Assembly: GCA_913019975.1 (NCBI GenBank)
Contig: CAJWBH010000024.1
Location: 1 to 38,109, forward strand
DNA: 38,109 bases
From: Thalassolituus maritimus
Lineage (GTDB): Bacteria > Pseudomonadota > Gammaproteobacteria > Pseudomonadales > Oceanobacteraceae
Direction of reading: 5' to 3'
Shown: positions 36,793 through 38,109 of the stretch, one piece after another
Numbering within the stretch: the stretch's first letter is position 1
How the letters are laid out: each line of letters starts with the position of its first letter
Notes under the pieces: model-generated
Database searches by the model: none
What the model was told of the DNA's origin: nothing
The model's input: the letters and a program-made list of their open reading frames with translations, nothing else
Made by a program: the position numbers and the translations under genes

Positions 36793-38022
36793 GTGGATAT
36801 CACAGGTATCAACTCCGCTGTCGAAACTCTTATGTACAGCGCGAACACAATGTTTATTCTGCTGGGTGCCATCATGGTACTGGCGATGCACGCGGGCTTC
36901 GCATTTCTAGAGGTCGGTACAGTACGTCATAAGAACCAGGTAAATGCTCTGGTAAAAATCATTACTGATTTCGGTATCTCAACCATTGCCTATTTCTTCA
37001 TCGGTTATCAGGTAGCCTACGGCATGGATTTCTTCGCCAGTGCTGCGGAGCTGACTGAAAACAATGGCTATGAGCTGGTGAAGTTCTTCTTCCTGCTGAC
37101 CTTTGCGGCGGCAATTCCAGCCATTATTTCTGGTGGTATTGCTGAGCGTGCGAAGTTTTACCCAATTCTGATTGCTTCTGCCCTGACGGTTGCATTCGTA
37201 TATCCATTTTTTGAAGGCATCATCTGGAACGGGAATGCCGTTTTTGGTTTCAGCCTGCAAGCATGGTTAGAAGAAACGTACGGTGCTGGCTTCCACGATT
37301 TCGCAGGCTCAGTCGTTGTGCACGGTGTTGGTGGCTGGATTGCCTTTGCAGCTGTCTTCCTGCTGGGCGCTCGTCGTGGCCGTTACCGTGACGGTAAAGT
37401 CACCGCATTTGCTCCTTCAAACATTCCTTGGTTGGCTATGGGTGCATGGATCCTGACTGTTGGCTGGTTCGGTTTCAACGTGATGTCTGCACAAACACTT
37501 GACGGTATTTCGGGCCTGGTCGCTGTGAACAGCCTGATGGCGATGGTTGGCGGTGTTGTTGTTGCAATGATCGTTGGTCGCAATGACCCGGGCTTTATCC
37601 ACAACGGTCCTCTGGCAGGTCTGGTTGCTGTGTGTGCGGGTTCAGACGTTCTGCATCCCATAGGTGCTCTGCTGGTCGGTGGTGTTGCTGGTGCGCTGTT
37701 TGTGTGGGTATTCACTCTGGCTCAGAACAAGTTCCCTAAATTCGATGACGTACTTGGTGTATGGCCTCTGCACGGCCTGTGTGGCGCGTGGGGCGGCATT
37801 GCCTGCGGTATCTTCGGCACAGAAGCAATGGGCGGCCTTGGTGGCGTCAGCCTGATGTCACAGCTGATTGGTACTGTTGCTGGTATCGCAGTCGCTCTGA
37901 TTGGTGGTTTTATCGTTTACGGTCTGGTGAAGGCTGTATCGGGTATTCGCCTGAGCGAAGAAGAAGAGTTCAACGGTGCTGACCTGTCGATCCATAAGAT
38001 TGGTTCGACTAACAACGACTGA
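36793..38022 (+). CDS. amt: Amt/AmtB ammonium transporter
   Basis: The 409-residue inner-membrane protein has about eleven membrane helices and the Amt motifs. The twin-histidine pair of the pore is His177 (DFAGSVVVHGVGGW) and His327 (WPLHGLCGAWGG). HAGFAFLEVGTVRHKN near the N-terminus and the conserved DFAGS loop are also present. It conducts ammonium for assimilation. The start is GTG 36793, with AGAGGA seven bases upstream. No glnK gene lies upstream; if a PII partner exists it is beyond the window. The NtrC/sigma-54 pair upstream fits nitrogen-limited expression. Confidence 0.95.
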   Translation: MDITGINSAVETLMYSANTMFILLGAIMVLAMHAGFAFLEVGTVRHKNQVNALVKIITDFGISTIAYFFIGYQVAYGMDFFASAAELTENNGYELVKFFFLLTFAAAIPAIISGGIAERAKFYPILIASALTVAFVYPFFEGIIWNGNAVFGFSLQAWLEETYGAGFHDFAGSVVVHGVGGWIAFAAVFLLGARRGRYRDGKVTAFAPSNIPWLAMGAWILTVGWFGFNVMSAQTLDGISGLVAVNSLMAMVGGVVVAMIVGRNDPGFIHNGPLAGLVAVCAGSDVLHPIGALLVGGVAGALFVWVFTLAQNKFPKFDDVLGVWPLHGLCGAWGGIACGIFGTEAMGGLGGVSLMSQLIGTVAGIAVALIGGFIVYGLVKAVSGIRLSEEEEFNGADLSIHKIGSTNND

Positions 38023-38058
38023 TTTTCAGTACTGTTGAAAAAACCCGCTTCGGCGCAC

Positions 38059-38084
38059 TGCTGTCCCACAGTTTTGGGACAGCA
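38059..38084. terminator. strong hairpin after the ammonium transporter gene
   Basis: Perfect 10-bp arms TGCTGTCCCA (38059-38068) and TGGGACAGCA (38075-38084) enclose a CAGTTT loop, 37 bp after the stop codon. There is no T tract on the plus strand, so it may terminate weakly or stabilise the transcript end. Confidence 0.5.
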
Positions 38085-38109
38085 AATGAAAAAGCCTGAC
38101 TCCGAGTGT

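Noticed and set aside
36705-36932. 75-codon frame overlapping the amt start
   Set aside because: Out of frame with amt, overlaps its ribosome-binding site and has no homology pattern.

Overview
The window looks like a chromosomal segment of a gammaproteobacterium, most likely a marine, alkane-degrading member of the Oceanospirillales (Thalassolituus/Oleibacter-like). This is an inference from an AlkB alkane hydroxylase with a divergent GntR regulator, the class 2 PyrD, the RMF, RlmKL and large NAD-glutamate dehydrogenase block, and the smc-zipA-ligA order familiar from Pseudomonas and its relatives. No rRNA, tRNA, CRISPR array or complete prophage was seen.

Positions 1-6420 are accessory DNA, visibly more AT-rich in its cargo genes than the rest. 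It opens with two REP-like hairpins and an unassigned intergenic stretch with iterated GTGC-N6-GCAC motifs. Next come a zinc-ribbon GIY-YIG (T5orf172-type) protein, a well-formed integron attC site (1067-1147), and a large membrane-anchored HerA/FtsK-type ATPase followed by what looks like the first half of a second attC. After that lies a patchwork of REP-associated transposase (RAYT) relics around a small lipoprotein gene: two copies of a RAYT tail, one frameshifted RAYT head ending in tandem repeats, and one nearly complete RAYT whose C-terminal part is split by a 72-bp block made almost entirely of hairpins. No integron integrase is visible.

Positions 6420-11270 hold an orphan gene of unknown function, a membrane-anchored endonuclease/exonuclease/phosphatase-family protein, an orphan periplasmic solute-binding protein, and alkB facing its likely GntR/FCD regulator with a candidate operator between them.

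Positions 11391-18629 are the chromosome-maintenance block smc, zipA, ligA (condensin, division, DNA ligase). Converging on it is a tightly overlapped six-gene operon on the minus strand, moxR, DUF58, DUF4381, batA, a batB-batC fusion and batD, a MoxR-VWA membrane/periplasmic chaperone-type system. Divergent from moxR is the 1,607-residue NAD-glutamate dehydrogenase gene, ended by a strong hairpin.

Positions 30902-38109 contain a secreted conserved protein, a DUF2835 protein, pyrD, rmf (minus strand), rlmKL, a small flavin-binding-fold protein, and an ammonium transporter. The transporter has a perfect NtrC-type palindrome and a sigma-54 -24/-12 element upstream. Nitrogen handling (glutamate dehydrogenase, Amt) and stationary-phase ribosome control (RMF) are the physiological themes here.
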